NCBI GenBank assembly: GCA_017883135.1
Contig: JADGOE010000013.1
Location: 1-58,405 of the forward strand
Reading direction: 5' to 3'
Source: Acidimicrobiales bacterium
Lineage (GTDB): Bacteria; Actinomycetota; Acidimicrobiia; Acidimicrobiales; RAAP-2
DNA length: 58,405 bases
The notes beneath the pieces were generated by a model, which searched no databases, was not told the DNA's origin, and saw nothing but the letters and a program-made list of their open reading frames with translations. This document shows, piece after piece, positions 24,923 to 33,409 of the stretch. How positions within the stretch are numbered: the first letter of the stretch is position 1; each line of letters opens with the position of its first letter. Position numbers and translations under genes: made by a program.

Positions 24923-27391
24923 ATGTCAGACGCCATAACCGTTTCGGCGCCCATCGGTGGCACCGACAGGACACTTACATTCGAAGCCGGCAAGCTGGCC
25001 CAACTGGCCGACGGCGCCGTCGTGGGGCGCATCGGCGACACCGTGCTGCTCGCCACTGCGACCGCCGCCCGTTCGGTGCGGGCAGGAGCGGACTTCTTCC
25101 CGCTCACCGTGGACATCGAGGAGCGCACCTACGCCGCGGGGAAGATCCCCGGATCCTTCTTCCGTCGGGAGGGCAAGTCCTCCGACCAGGCGATTCTCAC
25201 GTGCCGTCTCATCGACCGGCCGCTGCGTCCTTCGTTCCCCAAGGGATTCCGCAACGAAGTCCATGTCGTGGGCACCATCTTCGGGGCAGACCAGGTCAAT
25301 CCCCACGACGTCCTGGCCATCAACAGCGCCTCGGCGGCACTGATGCTGTCCGGCATCCCCTTCGAGGGTCCGATCGGCGCGGTGCGGGTGGCCTACTCGA
25401 CCGATGGCCAGTGGATCCCGCACCCCAGCTTCCAAGAGGGTGACGACTCCACTTTCGAGCTGGTCGTCGCCGGGCGCGCGCTGAGCGACGCAGACGATAC
25501 CGACATCGCCATCATGATGGTGGAGGCCGGCGGCTCCGAGCGTTCCTTCCAGTACTACGACGAAGGTGCTCCGAAGGTCACCGAGGAAGTGCTGGCTGGC
25601 GGCCTCGAGGCCGCCAAGCAGTGGATCCGCGAGTCCATCGTCCTCCAGCGCCAGCTGGTGGCGGCCTACACGGCCGCACGCGGGCCCATCGAGGCCATCG
25701 AGTACTCCACGTTGTCCGACTACGGCGACGACGTGTGGGGCCGGGTGGAAGCAGTGGGCACCGATCAGGTGGCTTCCGCCAACACCATCACCGCCAAGGC
25801 GGACCGCAACGCCGCGCTGGCCGAGGCCACGGCGGCGATCGTGTCGACGGTGTCCGACGAGTTCCCCGATCGCGAGGGAGAGATCAAGGCGGCGGTGAGG
25901 AGCCTCACCAAGAAGCTGGTGCGCAAGCGGATCGTGGACGAGGGCCTACGGATCGACGGTCGGACCACCACGGACATCCGGCCACTCTCGGCCGAGGTGG
26001 ACCTCTTCCCCACGGCCCACGGCTCAGCGCTCTTCCAGCGTGGCGAGACCCAGGTGCTCAATGTCACGACATTGGGCATGCCCCGGATGAACCAATTGCT
26101 CGACACCATCACGCCCGATGTCTCGAAGCGCTACATGCACCACTACAACTTCCCCCCCTTCTCCACCGGTGAGACCGGGTTCATGCGGGGTCCGAAGCGC
26201 CGTGAGATCGGGCACGGGCTGCTGGCCGAGCGGGCACTGCTGCCGGTGGTTCCCTACGAGGAGGACTTCCCTTACACGTTCCGCCTGGTGTCCGATGTTC
26301 TCTCTTCCAACGGCTCGACGTCCATGGCGTCGGTCTGTGGATCGTCACTCTCGATGATGGCGGCCGGTGTGCCCCTGAAGGCTCCGGTTGCCGGAATCGC
26401 CATGGGACTCGTCTACGAGGGCGGCACCTATGTCACCCTCACCGACATCCTGGGTGCCGAGGATGCGTTCGGCGACATGGACTTCAAGGTGGCGGGCACG
26501 AGGGACGTGGTCACCGCCCTGCAGCTCGACACGAAGATCGACGGTCTGCCCCTGGACGTGCTGACCAAGGCGCTCCTGCAGGCCAAGGACGCCCGTCTGA
26601 TCATCCTCGACGTGATGGCCGGGGCGATCTCCGAGCCACGGCCAGAGGTGGCCGCGTCGGCCCCGAAGATCATCTCCTTCGAGATCCCCATGGACAAGAT
26701 CGGTGAGGTCATCGGGCCCAAGGGCAAAGTGATCAACGCTCTCCAGCAGGAGACCGGTGCCGACATCGCCGTCGACGACGACGGCATGGTGGGCACGGTC
26801 ACCATCGGGGCCAAGGACGGCACCGCGGTGGAGGAGGCCCGTCGTCGGATCGCCACGATCCTCGATCCGCCGCTGGCCGAGGTGGGCGCCACCTATCAGG
26901 GCAAGGTGGTCAACATCACCAAGTTCGGCGCATTCGTCAACATCCTCCCCGGCCGCGACGGACTGCTCCACATCTCGAAGATCGGGCAGGGCAAGCGGGT
27001 CGAACGCGTCGAGGACGTGCTCGAACTCGGCCAGCCGGTCGAGGTGAGGGTCGACGACATCGATCCGCAGGGCAAGGTGTCCCTCTCACTGGCGGGCGAA
27101 GCACCGGCTGCTGCGGCATCCGGTGGCGGCGATCGACCCGCTCGCAGCGAGGGTGGAGGACGCGCCAGCTCTGGCCGAGGCGATCACGCAGATCCCGACA
27201 GCCGGCCCGATCGGGGTGGTCGCCGACCGGAGCCGGCAAGTGCCGCTCCTGCCGGTGCCGCCTCCTTCGAGGAGACCTTCGAGGTCGAGCTCGTCCAGGA
27301 GTTCGGCGACCTGGGACCGGCAGCGGCCGAGTCGTCCGATCGACCGGGCGGTGGTGGCGGAGGCGGCCGAGGTGGTCGCCGACGCCGTTGA
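24923..27391 (+). CDS. pnp: Polyribonucleotide nucleotidyltransferase (PNPase)
   Basis: 822 residues, from an ATG with AAGGAG five bases upstream. It contains two RNase PH-like domains (about 1-220 and 310-540) joined by the all-alpha linker, a KH domain (IISFEIPMDKIGEVIGPKGK) and an S1 domain (GKVVNITKFGAFVNILPGRDG). Catalytic-core features include FPPFSTGETGFMRGPKRREIGHG and TLGMPRMNQ. PNPase degrades RNA from the 3' end with phosphate and, in actinobacteria, also makes tails. A C-terminal tail of about 95 residues, rich in Gly, Ser, Asp and Arg and ending in poly-Gly/Arg, is longer than in E. coli. A strong hairpin follows the stop. Confidence 0.97.
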   Translation: MSDAITVSAPIGGTDRTLTFEAGKLAQLADGAVVGRIGDTVLLATATAARSVRAGADFFPLTVDIEERTYAAGKIPGSFFRREGKSSDQAILTCRLIDRPLRPSFPKGFRNEVHVVGTIFGADQVNPHDVLAINSASAALMLSGIPFEGPIGAVRVAYSTDGQWIPHPSFQEGDDSTFELVVAGRALSDADDTDIAIMMVEAGGSERSFQYYDEGAPKVTEEVLAGGLEAAKQWIRESIVLQRQLVAAYTAARGPIEAIEYSTLSDYGDDVWGRVEAVGTDQVASANTITAKADRNAALAEATAAIVSTVSDEFPDREGEIKAAVRSLTKKLVRKRIVDEGLRIDGRTTTDIRPLSAEVDLFPTAHGSALFQRGETQVLNVTTLGMPRMNQLLDTITPDVSKRYMHHYNFPPFSTGETGFMRGPKRREIGHGLLAERALLPVVPYEEDFPYTFRLVSDVLSSNGSTSMASVCGSSLSMMAAGVPLKAPVAGIAMGLVYEGGTYVTLTDILGAEDAFGDMDFKVAGTRDVVTALQLDTKIDGLPLDVLTKALLQAKDARLIILDVMAGAISEPRPEVAASAPKIISFEIPMDKIGEVIGPKGKVINALQQETGADIAVDDDGMVGTVTIGAKDGTAVEEARRRIATILDPPLAEVGATYQGKVVNITKFGAFVNILPGRDGLLHISKIGQGKRVERVEDVLELGQPVEVRVDDIDPQGKVSLSLAGEAPAAAASGGGDRPARSEGGGRASSGRGDHADPDSRPDRGGRRPEPASAAPAGAASFEETFEVELVQEFGDLGPAAAESSDRPGGGGGGGRGGRRRR

Positions 27392-27401
27392 GAACGTTCC
27401 C

Positions 27402-27440
27402 CTGGTGGGTGGTGGTCCTGGGGGGGCCGCCACCCACCGG
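27402..27440 (+). terminator. pnp terminator-like hairpin
   Basis: GGTGGGTGG (27404-27412) pairs perfectly with CCACCCACC (27430-27438), and the stem can extend inward by three pairs (one of them G-T) and outward by two. It begins 13 bases after the pnp stop. No T-run follows. The M16 peptidase gene starts 36 bases later. Confidence 0.55.
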
Positions 27441-27475
27441 CAAGACGTTCCGATGGTGTTGACTACCGGACGCCT

Positions 27476-28732
27476 GTGATCCAGACCGAGGTGCTGGCGT
27501 CGGGCCTGTCCCTCGCGACCGAACGGATGGACGATGCGCGATCGGTATGCATCGGGTTCTGGGTCGGCACCGGGTCGCGCGACGAGGACCCGGGTCACGC
27601 CGGAGCATCCCATGTGCTCGAGCACCTGCTCTTCAAGGGAACCGCGGATCGTTCGCCCTCTGCCATAGCAGAGACGGTCGATGAGGTCGGTGGCGACTTC
27701 AACGCCTTCACCACCAAGGAGTACACCTCCTTCTACATCCGCCTGTTGGCCGAGCACCTGCCCCTCGGGCTCGACATCCTGTCCGACATCATGTGGCGGC
27801 CGGCGCTCCGTCCGACCGACCTCGATGCCGAGCGCCAGGTGATCCTCGACGAGATCCTGATGCACGCCGACGAGCCGGCCGACGAGGCTTCGGAGCAGAG
27901 CTCGGCGGCACTGTTCCCCGACCATTCGCTGGGCCGCGAGGTGCTCGGCAGCGAGGAGTCGGTTTCGGCGATGACCGCCGAGCGGATCCGTGGGTTCTTC
28001 GAGGAGCACTACCGGCCCCGGAACATGGTGGCAGCGGTGGCCGGCGATTTCGACCACGGCGAAGTGGTCGCGGGACTCGAAGCCGGGTTCGCCGGGCCCG
28101 ACGGCGGCGCCACGCCGAAGCGTCTCGCTCCCGGCGACTGGGTGGTGCCACTGCGTGTGACCCGGCGTTCGACCGAGCAGGCACATCTGGTGCTGGCGGC
28201 GCGCTCGGTCAACAGGTCGGACCCTCGGCGCTATGCCTTGGCGGTACTCAACCACGTCCTGGGCGGAGGACTGTCCAGCCGGCTGTTCCAAGAGATCAGG
28301 GAGCGACGCGGGCTGGCCTACTCGGTGTGGTCCGAACGAGTGGCGTACCACGACGCCGGGGCTGTGAGCGTGGGGTTGGGGACTGCTCCCGAGCATGTGG
28401 CTGAGGTGCTCGACATCGTCTCGAACGAGCTGGCGGCGTTGGGAGCGGAAGGCATCACCGAACGGGAGCTGGCCATCGCCAAGGGGAACCTACGGGCCGA
28501 AACGCTGCTTGCCTGCGAGGACTCCGGGGCGCGGATGAGCCGTATCGGGGCCGGTCTGCTGCTCCACGGGGAGGTCCTCACCGTCGACGAGGTGCTGGCC
28601 CGGGTCGAGGCACTCACACTCGAGGACGTGCACACCGTGGCCGCCGAGGTGGTCGCTGCGCCGCGCACCCTGTCGGTGGTTGGCCCGTTCGACGAGTCCG
28701 ACTTCGATGTCGGGGCGCTCCAACTGGGTTGA
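27476..28732 (+). CDS. M16 family zinc metallopeptidase (pitrilysin/MPP-like)
   Basis: 418 residues. The inverted zinc motif HxxEH is in ASHVLEHLLFKGT, and the downstream glutamate ligand lies about 75 residues further on (ERQVILDEILMHADEP). The second, inactive M16 half starts near 185, with the substrate-binding R/Y pair in LSSRLFQEIRERRGLAYSV. The protein equals one half of pitrilysin and resembles bacterial processing-peptidase-like proteins such as mycobacterial PepR. The position directly after pnp and before dapB is the same as in mycobacteria. Its natural substrate is not established. Confidence 0.93.
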   Translation: MIQTEVLASGLSLATERMDDARSVCIGFWVGTGSRDEDPGHAGASHVLEHLLFKGTADRSPSAIAETVDEVGGDFNAFTTKEYTSFYIRLLAEHLPLGLDILSDIMWRPALRPTDLDAERQVILDEILMHADEPADEASEQSSAALFPDHSLGREVLGSEESVSAMTAERIRGFFEEHYRPRNMVAAVAGDFDHGEVVAGLEAGFAGPDGGATPKRLAPGDWVVPLRVTRRSTEQAHLVLAARSVNRSDPRRYALAVLNHVLGGGLSSRLFQEIRERRGLAYSVWSERVAYHDAGAVSVGLGTAPEHVAEVLDIVSNELAALGAEGITERELAIAKGNLRAETLLACEDSGARMSRIGAGLLLHGEVLTVDEVLARVEALTLEDVHTVAAEVVAAPRTLSVVGPFDESDFDVGALQLG

Positions 28733-28829
28733 GGTCGGGTGGTGGGGAACCCGGATCGGCGTGGCGGTCCGGTGAAGTCCGAAACCGGGGTGGCATCGGA
28801 GATCGCGGGGGGACACCACGTGCCGACGG

Positions 28830-28835
28830 TAGGGT
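28830..28835 (+). promoter_or_regulatory. -10 box TAGGGT of dapB
   Basis: TAGGGT lies seven bases before the dapB ATG at 28843. No ribosome-binding site is present, so the message is probably leaderless. The preceding 97 bases after the peptidase gene hold no other recognisable element. Confidence 0.5.
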
Positions 28836-28842
28836 GACCGGC

Positions 28843-29658
28843 ATGCGAGTCGGAGTAGCCGGGGCCGGGGGGAAGATGGGCCGTGAGGTGTGCCGCACCG
28901 TGGTGGCCCGACCAGATCTTGAGCTGGTGGCGGCGCTCGACCCGTTGCACAGCGGAGCGGACCTGGCCCAGTTGATCGGCGTCGACGCCGACGGGCTGCA
29001 AGTTTCGGGCGAGCTCGATGCGTTGACCGCCGCAGGGGCCGAGGTGGTGGTCGACTTCTCGCGGCTGGAGGCGGCTCGCCAGACGTTGGCGTTCTGCGCG
29101 GAGGCCGGCATCCATGCGGTCGTGGGGACCACCGGATTCACTGCCGAGGATCTCGAGGATCTGGGCCGCCGATTTGCCGGTCCGGCGGCCGGCGCTCCCA
29201 ACTGCATCGTGGCCGCCAACTTCGCGATCGGCGCGGTCCTGCTGATGCGGTTCGCGGAGATGGCCGCCCCGTGGTTCGACGGAGCGGAGATCGTGGAGCT
29301 CCACCACGACGGCAAGCTCGATGCGCCTTCGGGAACTGCCATGGTGACCGCCGAGCGCATCGCCGCCGGACGCGCCGCCACCGGCTCCGGTGAGTTTCCG
29401 CCTGATCGCACGGTCACCTCGCTACTTGACGGAGCGCGCGGTGGGGTAGGCCCCGCCGGCGTCCATCTGCACTCGGTGCGCCTGCCCGGTCTGGTCGCCC
29501 ATCAGGAAGTCATCTTCGGCGCAGTGGGTCAGAGCCTGACCATTCGCCACGACTCCTATGACCGGGCATCGTTCATGGACGGCGTGGTGCTGGCGATCGG
29601 AATGGTGGCCGCGCGACCCGGTCTCACCATCGGCCTCGAGCACCTACTCGGTCTCTGA
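28843..29658 (+). CDS. dapB: 4-hydroxy-tetrahydrodipicolinate reductase
   Basis: 271 residues. The N-terminal Rossmann domain has the dinucleotide motif GVAGAGGKMGRE. The tetrahydrodipicolinate-binding and catalytic signature is ELHHDGKLDAPSGTA, with its His-His and Lys. The C-terminal GHDSYDR-like segment (RHDSYDRASFMDGV) contributes to tetramer contacts. It uses NAD(P)H to reduce the DapA product on the way to meso-diaminopimelate and lysine. The start follows a leaderless-type -10 box. Five more dap genes lie further along the window (dapA, dapF, dapC, dapD, dapE). Confidence 0.97.
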   Translation: MRVGVAGAGGKMGREVCRTVVARPDLELVAALDPLHSGADLAQLIGVDADGLQVSGELDALTAAGAEVVVDFSRLEAARQTLAFCAEAGIHAVVGTTGFTAEDLEDLGRRFAGPAAGAPNCIVAANFAIGAVLLMRFAEMAAPWFDGAEIVELHHDGKLDAPSGTAMVTAERIAAGRAATGSGEFPPDRTVTSLLDGARGGVGPAGVHLHSVRLPGLVAHQEVIFGAVGQSLTIRHDSYDRASFMDGVVLAIGMVAARPGLTIGLEHLLGL

Positions 29659-29674
29659 GGTACCGGGAATCGCG

Positions 29675-30250
29675 ATGGACGACACCCGTCAGCGGATCCT
29701 CGAGGCTGCGTATGCCTGCGTGGCCCGATGGGGACTGGCCAAGACGACGGTCGAGGACGCGGCCCGCGAGGCCAAGGTCTCCAGGGCGACCGTCTACCGC
29801 ACCTTCCCAGGTGGCAGGGACGAGCTGATCAATGCGGCGGTGGGATGGGCGACCTACGAGTTCTTCGTCCGTCTCTACGAACAGGTGCAGGGGGCGGACA
29901 GCCTCGAAGAAGTGATGGAGCGCGGGATCGTGTTCGCCCACCGGTCGATCCTCGAGCACGAGGTCCTGCAGCGTGTGATGCAGACCGAACCGGAGAAGCT
30001 CCTGCCGATCCTGACCGTGGAGAGCAACCGGATCCGGGAGGGGATCGCCGGGTTCCTCGTTCCCTACCTCGAAGAGCGCGGCGTCGCGGAGGGGGTGGAC
30101 CCGAAGGAGGCCTCCGACTTCCTGGCCCGGATGGTGATCTCCTACATGAGCGGTACGGGACGCTGGGACCTCGAGGACCCGGTCCAGGTGGCCCAGCTGG
30201 TCCGGGCAGAGTTGCTGGCCGGTGTCGTCGCCGGACCAGAACCCGGCTGA
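29675..30250 (+). CDS. TetR/AcrR family transcriptional regulator
   Basis: 191 residues. The N-terminal HTH is clear: RQRILEAAYACVARWGLAKTTVEDAAREAKVSRATVYRTFPGG, printed here only as its ends RQRIL...RTFPGG at residues 5-47. The remaining helical domain would bind a ligand and dimerise. It starts 16 bases after dapB and shares an almost identical recognition-helix region (SRATVYR-FPGGRDE) with the next gene, so the two are tandem paralogues and may recognise similar operators. Ligand unknown; a link to the diiron protein downstream is inferred only from order. Confidence 0.9.
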   Translation: MDDTRQRILEAAYACVARWGLAKTTVEDAAREAKVSRATVYRTFPGGRDELINAAVGWATYEFFVRLYEQVQGADSLEEVMERGIVFAHRSILEHEVLQRVMQTEPEKLLPILTVESNRIREGIAGFLVPYLEERGVAEGVDPKEASDFLARMVISYMSGTGRWDLEDPVQVAQLVRAELLAGVVAGPEPG

Positions 30251-30284
30251 CCGGGTACGCCAGGCGGCTCCGCCGGGCGTGTCG

Positions 30285-30314
30285 TTGACAATGAAACAAT
30301 TCCCGATCTAGTGT
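30285..30314 (+). promoter_or_regulatory. Promoter TTGACA-18-TAGTGT
   Basis: TTGACA (30285-30290) and TAGTGT (30309-30314) are 18 bases apart, and the GTG start at 30322 comes seven bases after the -10 box. It is one of the best promoters in the window, driving the second TetR gene and the diiron gene as a leaderless message. The spacer contains ATGAAACAATT, the most AT-rich stretch nearby. Confidence 0.65.
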
Positions 30315-30321
30315 TCCAGGC

Positions 30322-31158
30322 GTGCCGGCTCCGGGGGTGGTAGGGCGCGTGTCCGGTGAGGGCCATGCCCGCGCGGACGTCGCCGCCCAGGCCTCGCCGA
30401 ACCGAGTTCGCATCATCGACGCCACCTTGGCATGCCTGGCCCAGCACGGGACGCTCAAGACGACCGTGGACGACATCGCGCGGCAGGCCGGGTTGTCCCG
30501 GGCCACCGTCTACCGGGCGTTCCCCGGTGGAAGAGACGAGGTGTTGGCCGCGGTGGTCGATACCGAAGTCGCCCGCTTGTTCTCGGCGCTCGGGGTCTGC
30601 CTGGGCGAGGCCCGTGACCTGACCGAGGCCCTGGTCGCGGGGATCGTCGAGGCATCGACCCGCCTGCGCGAGCACGCGGCGCTCGCCTATCTGGTGGAGC
30701 ACGAGCCCGAGATGGTGCTCGGACACCTGGCCTTCGACGAAGCTGACCGGCTGCTGGCCACCGCTTCGCGGTTCACGGCTCCGTTTCTTGCCCGTTGGAT
30801 GAGCCCGACGGAGGCCGGACGGGTGGCAGAGTGGGCGGCTCGGATCGTGCTCTCGTACGCCATCTCGCCTTCGGAGTTCACCGACCTGACCGACCCGGGC
30901 CAGGCCACCCGCCTGGTGGAGACATTCGTGGTACCCGGGATCAGGGCCCTCAATGCCGGAGGTGCGGTCCCACTGATCGACATCACTCCGTTCGGATTCG
31001 GGCGGGACATGGGCGCTCGACCTCCCGAACCTGTGATTCGCCTCCCGAAGTCCGCCGATCCGCCGACCGACCGCCTCACGACCGACCGACACACCAACAA
31101 ACGCCACGCCGGCCAACATTCGACCAGCACCGTTCATCCAAAGGGAGACAGGACATGA
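30322..31158 (+). CDS. TetR/AcrR family transcriptional regulator, with long C-terminal tail
   Basis: 278 residues, longer than a typical TetR protein. The HTH occupies about residues 28-72 (RVRIIDATLACLAQHG, then LSRATVYRAFPGGRDE). The ligand domain runs to about 225. The last 50 residues are Pro/Asp/His/Lys-rich (PPTDRLTTDRHTNKRHAGQH) and look unstructured. The stop overlaps the ATG of the diiron protein gene (ATGA), so regulator and enzyme are co-translated; autoregulation of this pair is a fair inference. It is a paralogue of the gene just upstream. Confidence 0.9.
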   Translation: MPAPGVVGRVSGEGHARADVAAQASPNRVRIIDATLACLAQHGTLKTTVDDIARQAGLSRATVYRAFPGGRDEVLAAVVDTEVARLFSALGVCLGEARDLTEALVAGIVEASTRLREHAALAYLVEHEPEMVLGHLAFDEADRLLATASRFTAPFLARWMSPTEAGRVAEWAARIVLSYAISPSEFTDLTDPGQATRLVETFVVPGIRALNAGGAVPLIDITPFGFGRDMGARPPEPVIRLPKSADPPTDRLTTDRHTNKRHAGQHSTSTVHPKGDRT

Positions 31159-32276
31159 CCACCGAAATGAGTAGCACCGAGGACATCATCGGTCGCGCCG
31201 AGATCGACGATTTCGAGGCGATTCTCTCGGTGGTCGGCACCGAGGAGGCCGACGGCCGCCACATCGTCCACTCCAACTACGACTCCATCTTCACCTGGGA
31301 CTACGAGAAGGGTGCCCGTCCCCGGCTGGCCAAGCTCTACGAGAAGGCGAAGAACGCCCAGTGGAACGGCGAGACCGACCTGCCCTGGGAGACCGAGGTC
31401 GACCAGGAGCGCATGGTGATCGAGCAGGCCGAGGCCGCCGGTGGGTTCGGGGCCGGCTTCGACCTCTCCGGCACGCCGGTCGAGAAGTGGGCGGACAAGG
31501 AGTGGATCGCGTTCGGCGTCGAGAGCCAGAACTGGACCCTGTCCCAGTTCCTCCACGGCGAGCAGGGCGCCCTGATCTGCACGGCGAAGATCGTGGAGTC
31601 GGTGCCGTGGGTCGATGCCAAGTACTACGCGTCTACCCAGGTGATGGACGAGGCCCGCCACGTCGAGGTCTTCGCCAAGTACCTCGACGACAAGCTGTCC
31701 GGCCACTACCCGATCAACGCCCATCTGAGGATGCTGCTCGACGACATCATTGCCGACTCCCGCTGGGACATGACCTACCTGGGGATGCAGATCATGGTCG
31801 AGGGCCTGGCTCTCGCCGCATTCGGGCTCATGCATCAGATGACCACCGACCCGCTCCTCAAGCAGTTGCTGCGCTACGTGATGGCGGACGAGGCCCGCCA
31901 CGTCGCCTTCGGGGTCCTGAGCCTGCAGGAGTACTACCAGGACCTTTCGGCGAAAGAGCTTCGCGAGCGCCAGGAGTTCGCATTCGAGGCTGCGGTGAGG
32001 ATGCGCGACCGGTTCCTCCAGCAAGAGGTGTGGGACCGGATGGGCGTCGACCCCAAGGCAATCGTGCCGGTGGTCCAGCAGGCCCCCGAACGCGCCGAGT
32101 TCCAGGCTCTCCTGTTCTCGAAGATCGTCCCGAACTGCAAGAAATTGGGTCTCCTGGACGGTGCCGACGGTTGGCTGCGCACCAAGTTCACCGAGTTGGG
32201 CGTGATCGAGTTCGAGTCGTGGGTGGACACCTCCGAGGAGTACGAGGCCATGGCCGCGGTTCCGCCCAAGGGCTGA
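31155..32276 (+). CDS. Diiron ferritin-like carboxylate protein
   Basis: 373 residues from the ATG of an ATGA overlap, with AAGGGAG seven bases upstream. It carries the six ligands of a bacterial multicomponent-monooxygenase or RNR-like diiron centre: Glu136 in LHGEQGAL, Glu166 and His169 in MDEARHVE, Glu216 in IMVEGLAL, and Glu246 and His249 in ADEARHVA. The spacing of two E-x2-H motifs 80 residues apart is right for a four-helix bundle. It could be an N-oxygenase, a desaturase-like or an R2-like oxidase; I cannot choose. The co-translated TetR gene suggests induction by a substrate. Confidence 0.88.
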   Translation: MTTEMSSTEDIIGRAEIDDFEAILSVVGTEEADGRHIVHSNYDSIFTWDYEKGARPRLAKLYEKAKNAQWNGETDLPWETEVDQERMVIEQAEAAGGFGAGFDLSGTPVEKWADKEWIAFGVESQNWTLSQFLHGEQGALICTAKIVESVPWVDAKYYASTQVMDEARHVEVFAKYLDDKLSGHYPINAHLRMLLDDIIADSRWDMTYLGMQIMVEGLALAAFGLMHQMTTDPLLKQLLRYVMADEARHVAFGVLSLQEYYQDLSAKELRERQEFAFEAAVRMRDRFLQQEVWDRMGVDPKAIVPVVQQAPERAEFQALLFSKIVPNCKKLGLLDGADGWLRTKFTELGVIEFESWVDTSEEYEAMAAVPPKG

Positions 32277-32374
32277 CGCCGGTCCGAAATCGAAGCTGTT
32301 ACCCACGGTCGCCCGAGCAGCGCCGCCTACCCGGGCGACGGCTACGGCCCAGCGGTGTGACCGGTGGCTGCTGG

Positions 32375-32380
32375 TAACCT
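32375..32380 (+). promoter_or_regulatory. -10 box TAACCT upstream of dapA
   Basis: TAACCT lies 57 bases before dapA. Eight bases downstream a GTG (32389) opens a 13-codon reading frame, so the transcript may begin as a leaderless leader peptide before reaching dapA. Confidence 0.45.
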
Positions 32381-32388
32381 GCGTCGTT

Positions 32389-32430
32389 GTGACCTGCCCC
32401 CGGAATCTGCGCTCCCTGACGAGAGGCTGA
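32389..32430 (+). CDS. Possible 13-residue leader peptide before dapA
   Basis: GTG at 32389, eight bases after a TAACCT box, reads V-T-C-P-R-N-L-R-S-L-T-R-G and stops with TGA at 32428-32430, seven bases before the dapA GTG. The frame covers the GAGAGG sequence (32421-32426) that would be the dapA ribosome-binding site, so translating it could expose or hide that site. It has three Arg codons but no Lys codon, so classic lysine attenuation is not supported. Too short to judge by codon use; it may be chance. Confidence 0.3.
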   Translation: MTCPRNLRSLTRG

Positions 32431-32436
32431 GAGAAG

Positions 32437-33345
32437 GTGCCCCGCTTCGGCTCGGTGCTCACCGCCATGATCACGCCCTTCGGTCCCGACGGGGAGCTCG
32501 ACCTGGACGGTGCCGTGGCCGTGGCCCGGCACCTGGCCGACTCCGGGAGCGACGGACTGGTGGTGGCCGGCACCACCGGTGAGGGTCCGGTCCTGACCGA
32601 CGAGGAGAGGATCGAGCTCTTCCGTGCGGTGATCGGGGCGGTCGGCGTGCCGGTGATCGCGTCTACGGGCACCAACGACACGGCACACTCGGTGATGCTG
32701 ACCAGGGAGGCCAAGGCCAGCGGCGCCGACGGTGTTCTCGTGGTGACGCCGTACTACAACCGTCCCTCGCCGGCAGGCCTCTCGGCCCATTTCCGCGCGG
32801 TGGCGGCAGCAACCGATCTGCCGGTCGTGCTGTATGACATTCCGGCGAGGTCCGGAAGGCGGATCGGTCCGGACCTGACGATCGAGCTGGCGAGGGAGGT
32901 TCCGACCATCGTGGCCGTCAAGGACGCCACCGGCGACGTGGCGGCGGCCGCAACGGTGGTGGCCGAGAGCCCTGCAGGGTTCGAGGTCTACTGCGGCGAC
33001 GATTCGTTGACGCTGCCGTTTCTGTCCATCGGGGGAGTCGGGGTGATCAGCGTGGCCTCCCATTGGGCCGGCCGGCTCTTCGGCGAGATGATCGGATCCC
33101 ACCGCTCCGGTGACGTCGACGGGGCCAAGACGGCCAACCAGAAACTGGTCGAGTCCTACCGCTTCGAATCGACCGACGAGTATCCCAATCCGGTGCCGGC
33201 CAAGGCCGCGTGCCGGGCACTGGGGCTGCCGTCGGGGCAGTGCCGGCTGCCCAATGCACCGGCCCCCGTGGCCCTGGACGACCAGGCCCGGACGGTCATC
33301 TCGAAGCTGGGCCGGTTGGACCCGGCGCACCAGTCGGTTGCCTGA
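32437..33345 (+). CDS. dapA: 4-hydroxy-tetrahydrodipicolinate synthase
   Basis: 302 residues, a TIM-barrel class I aldolase of the DapA family. The Schiff-base Lys162 is in VAVKDATGDV. The family signatures GTTGEGPVLTDEE and VTPYYNRPSPAGL are present, and LYDIPARSGRRIG holds the active-site Tyr. It condenses pyruvate with aspartate semialdehyde, the first committed step to DAP. The GTG at 32437 is preceded by GAGAGG at a ten-base distance. RNase J follows 64 bases later, the same order as mycobacterial dapA-rnj. Confidence 0.97.
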   Translation: MPRFGSVLTAMITPFGPDGELDLDGAVAVARHLADSGSDGLVVAGTTGEGPVLTDEERIELFRAVIGAVGVPVIASTGTNDTAHSVMLTREAKASGADGVLVVTPYYNRPSPAGLSAHFRAVAAATDLPVVLYDIPARSGRRIGPDLTIELAREVPTIVAVKDATGDVAAAATVVAESPAGFEVYCGDDSLTLPFLSIGGVGVISVASHWAGRLFGEMIGSHRSGDVDGAKTANQKLVESYRFESTDEYPNPVPAKAACRALGLPSGQCRLPNAPAPVALDDQARTVISKLGRLDPAHQSVA

Positions 33346-33409
33346 CCCGGATCGGACCGGTCGGTCCAATCAGCGCCGCAGTGGCGCAGACACGAACAGG
33401 AAGGCATCG

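Noticed and set aside
29675-32276. TetR-diiron block considered as a horizontally acquired island
   Set aside because: Base composition and start-codon style match the flanks, and no integrase, repeat or tRNA edge is seen.
32419-32440. GGCTGAGA near dapA considered as part of a TPP riboswitch
   Set aside because: Only the CTGAGA piece is present; the other conserved TPP elements are missing and dapA is not a thiamine gene.
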